Below are positions 61,975-64,000 of a DNA stretch of 64,000 bases, in pieces. Below the pieces are notes generated by a model. It was given only the letters and a program-made list of their open reading frames with translations. It was not told where the DNA came from and searched no databases. A program made the position numbers and the translations under genes. The stretch comes from Thermoleophilia bacterium. GTDB lineage: Bacteria; Actinomycetota; Thermoleophilia; Miltoncostaeales; Miltoncostaeaceae. How positions within the stretch are numbered: position 1 is the stretch's first letter; every line of letters begins with the position of its first letter. The stretch covers positions 1 to 64,000 of the forward strand of contig JAGQUM010000001.1 in the NCBI GenBank assembly GCA_020438485.1, read 5' to 3'.

Positions 61975-62472
61975 GTGAGCAGCGAAAGCGCCTCGGAGCC
62001 GGGCCTCAGCCATGTGGGCGCCGACGGCCGGGCCCGCATGGTGGACGTGGGCGCGAAACCCGTGACCGCGCGCCGCGCAGTGGCGTCGGCGCGGCTGCGG
62101 ATGAGCCCCGCGACAGCCGCCGCGGTGAAGCGCGCCGACGGCCCGAAGGGCGACGTCGTCGGCCCCGCCAGGCTGGCCGGCGTGATGGCCGCCAAGCGCA
62201 CGTCCGACCTCATCCCGCTGTGTCACCCGCTGCCCCTGTCGTACGTGGACGTCGCCGTCGACGTGGACCCCGAGCGCGGCCTGGTGAGCATCACGGCCGA
62301 GGCGCGCACCGCCGGCCCCACGGGCGTGGAGATGGAGGCGCTGACGGCGGCGGGCGTCGCGGCGCTGACGGTGTACGACATGGTCAAGGGCGTGGAGCGC
62401 GGCGTGGTGATCGAGGAGATCGCGCTGGTCGAGAAGACGGGCGGCAAGGCGCCGTACCGGCGGGGGGCGTAG
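61975..62472 (+). CDS. moaC: Cyclic pyranopterin monophosphate synthase MoaC
   Basis: A 165-residue enzyme completing the first step of molybdenum cofactor synthesis. Seen: [40 protein letters not shown] (Lys and His), and [24 protein letters not shown] 61975. Its stop is directly followed by the mogA start. Confidence 0.95.
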   Translation: MSSESASEPGLSHVGADGRARMVDVGAKPVTARRAVASARLRMSPATAAAVKRADGPKGDVVGPARLAGVMAAKRTSDLIPLCHPLPLSYVDVAVDVDPERGLVSITAEARTAGPTGVEMEALTAAGVAALTVYDMVKGVERGVVIEEIALVEKTGGKAPYRRGA

Positions 62473-62952
62473 ATGCGGGTCGCGACGATCACCGTCTCCA
62501 CCAGCAGGTCGGCCGGCGCGGGCGAGGACGGGAGCACCCCCGCCCTGGCCGAGTACGTGGCGTCCATGGGGGCCGAGCTCGTGGGCGCGGAACTCATCCC
62601 CGACGACAGGGCGGGCATCGAGGAGCGCCTGCGCGAATGGGCCGACGGCGGCCGGGTGGACCTCATCCTCACCAGCGGTGGCACCGGGCTGGCGCCGGGC
62701 GACGTGACGCCCGAGGCGACCCGGGCCGTGATCGACCGGGAGGCGCCCGGCATCGCCGAGGCCATGCGCCTGGCGTCGCAACCCCACACCCGCTACTGGA
62801 TGATGTCCCGCGGCGTCGCGGGCCTGCGGGGCAGGGTGCTGATCATCAACTTCCCGGGTAACCCGAAGGCCATCGCCGAGGCGGGCGAACCGCTGCGCGA
62901 CGCGCTGGAACACGCCATGGCCCTCCTGCTCGACCGGCCCGCCGGCCACTGA
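62473..62952 (+). CDS. mogA: Molybdopterin adenylyltransferase MogA/MoaB
   Basis: A 159-residue protein that adenylates molybdopterin before metal insertion. Seen: TITVSTSRSAGAGEDGS, LILTSGGTGLAPGDVTPEAT (the nucleotide/MPT-binding GGTG) and LIINFPGNPKAIAEA. MogA and MoaB cannot be told apart safely; MoaB is the usual form in actinobacteria. ATG 62473. The stop shares a base with moeA. Confidence 0.92.
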   Translation: MRVATITVSTSRSAGAGEDGSTPALAEYVASMGAELVGAELIPDDRAGIEERLREWADGGRVDLILTSGGTGLAPGDVTPEATRAVIDREAPGIAEAMRLASQPHTRYWMMSRGVAGLRGRVLIINFPGNPKAIAEAGEPLRDALEHAMALLLDRPAGH

Positions 62953-64000
62953 TGGCCCTGGCCCTCGACGAGGCCGTCGCGGTGGTGCGCGCCGCGTGCC
63001 GCCCGCTGGGCTCCGGCGACGTGCCGCTGGCCGGGTGCGCGGGCAGGGTGCTGGCCGCCGACGTCGCGTCGCCCACCGACCTGCCGCGCTTCGACAACTC
63101 GGCCATGGACGGGTACGCCGTGCGGGCCGGGGACACCACCTGGGCTCCCGTACGGCTGGCCGTCGTGGGCGAGTCGCGCGCGGGCGCGCCGGCCGCGACG
63201 GCGCTGGGACCGGGTCAGGCCGTGCGCGTGTCCACCGGGGCCGCGATGCCGTCCGGCGCCGACGCCGTGGTGCGCGTGGAGGACACCGTCCCCGGCGAGG
63301 GTGTTGTCGACGTGGGCGTCGCCGTGGAGCCGCGGCGTGACGTGCGTCCGGCGGGCGACGACGTGCGGACCGGCCAGGTCGTGGTGCCCGCCGGCACGCG
63401 GCTGGGCGCGGGGGAGATCGGCATGCTGGCGGCCGTGGGCGTGGACCGCGTCGCGGTGGCGGCCCGTCCCCGCGTGGCGCTGGTATCCACCGGGGACGAA
63501 CTGGTGCCCCCCTGCCAGGAGCCGGCGCCCGGCCAGATCCACGATTCCAACTCGTACATGCTCGAGCGTCTGGTGGCCGACGCCGGCGGCGACGTCGTGA
63601 TGATCGTCCGCGGCGTGGCCGACACCCGAGCCGCCGTCGACGAGGCAGTCGCGCGGGCCCTCGGCGCGGCGGACGTCGTCGTCGTGGTCGGCGGCGTGTC
63701 GGTGGGCCGGCACGACCACGTGAGAGCCGCCCTCTCGGACGCGGGCGTGGACGAGGCGTTCTGGCGCGTCGCGCTGAGGCCAGGCCACCCCACCTGGTTC
63801 GGCACCCGCGACCGCGGGAGGCGCCGGACGCTGATGTTCGGCCTGCCCGGCAACCCGGGCTCGGCGTTCGTGGCGTTCCACCTGTTCGTGGCGCCCGCGC
63901 TGGCGCTGCTGGCCGGCGACGCGCGCGTGCCCCTGCGGGTCGCGGCCCGGTTCCGCGGTCCCGGCGTGCACAAGCGCGTGGGCGTGGCGCTCGCGCTGCG
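62952..64000 (+). CDS. moeA: Molybdopterin molybdenumtransferase MoeA, 3' end beyond window
   Basis: The first 349 residues of MoeA, which inserts molybdate into adenylated molybdopterin. Seen: LPRFDNSAMDGYAVRAGD, VSTGAAMPSGADAVVRVEDT, VALVSTGDELVPP, DSNSYMLERLV, VVVVGGVSVGRHD and MFGLPGNPGSAFVAFHLFV, all in family order. ATG 62952 overlaps the mogA stop (TGATG). The C-terminal domain is cut by the right edge. Confidence 0.95.
   Translation, partial: MALALDEAVAVVRAACRPLGSGDVPLAGCAGRVLAADVASPTDLPRFDNSAMDGYAVRAGDTTWAPVRLAVVGESRAGAPAATALGPGQAVRVSTGAAMPSGADAVVRVEDTVPGEGVVDVGVAVEPRRDVRPAGDDVRTGQVVVPAGTRLGAGEIGMLAAVGVDRVAVAARPRVALVSTGDELVPPCQEPAPGQIHDSNSYMLERLVADAGGDVVMIVRGVADTRAAVDEAVARALGAADVVVVVGGVSVGRHDHVRAALSDAGVDEAFWRVALRPGHPTWFGTRDRGRRRTLMFGLPGNPGSAFVAFHLFVAPALALLAGDARVPLRVAARFRGPGVHKRVGVALAL

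Overview
This is a very GC-rich chromosomal window with tightly packed genes, many GTG and a few TTG starts, and frequent 4-base GTGA/ATGA overlaps. The LexA gene has a GAAC-N4-GTTC SOS box, menaquinone genes are of the futalosine type (MqnD), and SAM-IV-class riboswitch and SufR-like regulators are present. Together these suggest an actinobacterium, possibly of the class Thermoleophilia. The class is my inference; no 16S rRNA or ribosomal protein operon is present to prove it.

Region by region. 1-9 kb: an IMP dehydrogenase-type gene cut by the window edge, a lipoprotein, a NarL-type regulator, a DivIVA-like coiled coil, Crp-type and DtxR-type regulators, a membrane protein, MqnD with an odd downstream frame, and a zinc-ribbon/PAS/GGDEF cyclase. 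9-13.5 kb: a thioesterase, SecG, small membrane proteins, tRNA-Leu(GAG), lexA and the RNase P RNA. 13.5-22.3 kb: an acetyltransferase, a SAM riboswitch in front of a cysteine-desulfurase-like gene, small zinc-ribbon proteins, an isolated Flp-type pilin, a pentapeptide-repeat protein, a DUF1385 protein and an MscS channel. 22.3-37.1 kb: mostly metabolic singletons (sulfotransferase, luciferase-like oxidoreductases, aldo/keto reductases, uracil-DNA glycosylase, FabF-like synthase) plus a second, degenerate GGDEF protein. 37.1-46.5 kb: a run of decayed genes around a PadR-DUF1048-ABC cassette, a zinc alcohol dehydrogenase, a frameshifted monooxygenase and RecQ. 46.5-53.7 kb: an ABC exporter, two overlapping transglutaminase-like genes and homoserine dehydrogenase.

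53.7-64 kb is the most coherent and interesting part. Two divergent SufR-like regulators with cysteine-rich ends flank a promoter region. One leads an overlapping operon: cupin, tandem-DUF2249 protein, MIP18-like Fe-S factor, about 12-helix NnrS/heme-copper-like membrane protein, single DUF2249 protein. Directly beside it lies a molybdenum cofactor locus: moaD-moaE-moaA, a MobA-rhodanese-MoeB triple fusion and a MOSC gene on one strand, and moaC-mogA-moeA on the other. The layout suggests an iron-sulfur- or nitric-oxide-sensing respiratory module coupled to molybdoenzyme maturation.
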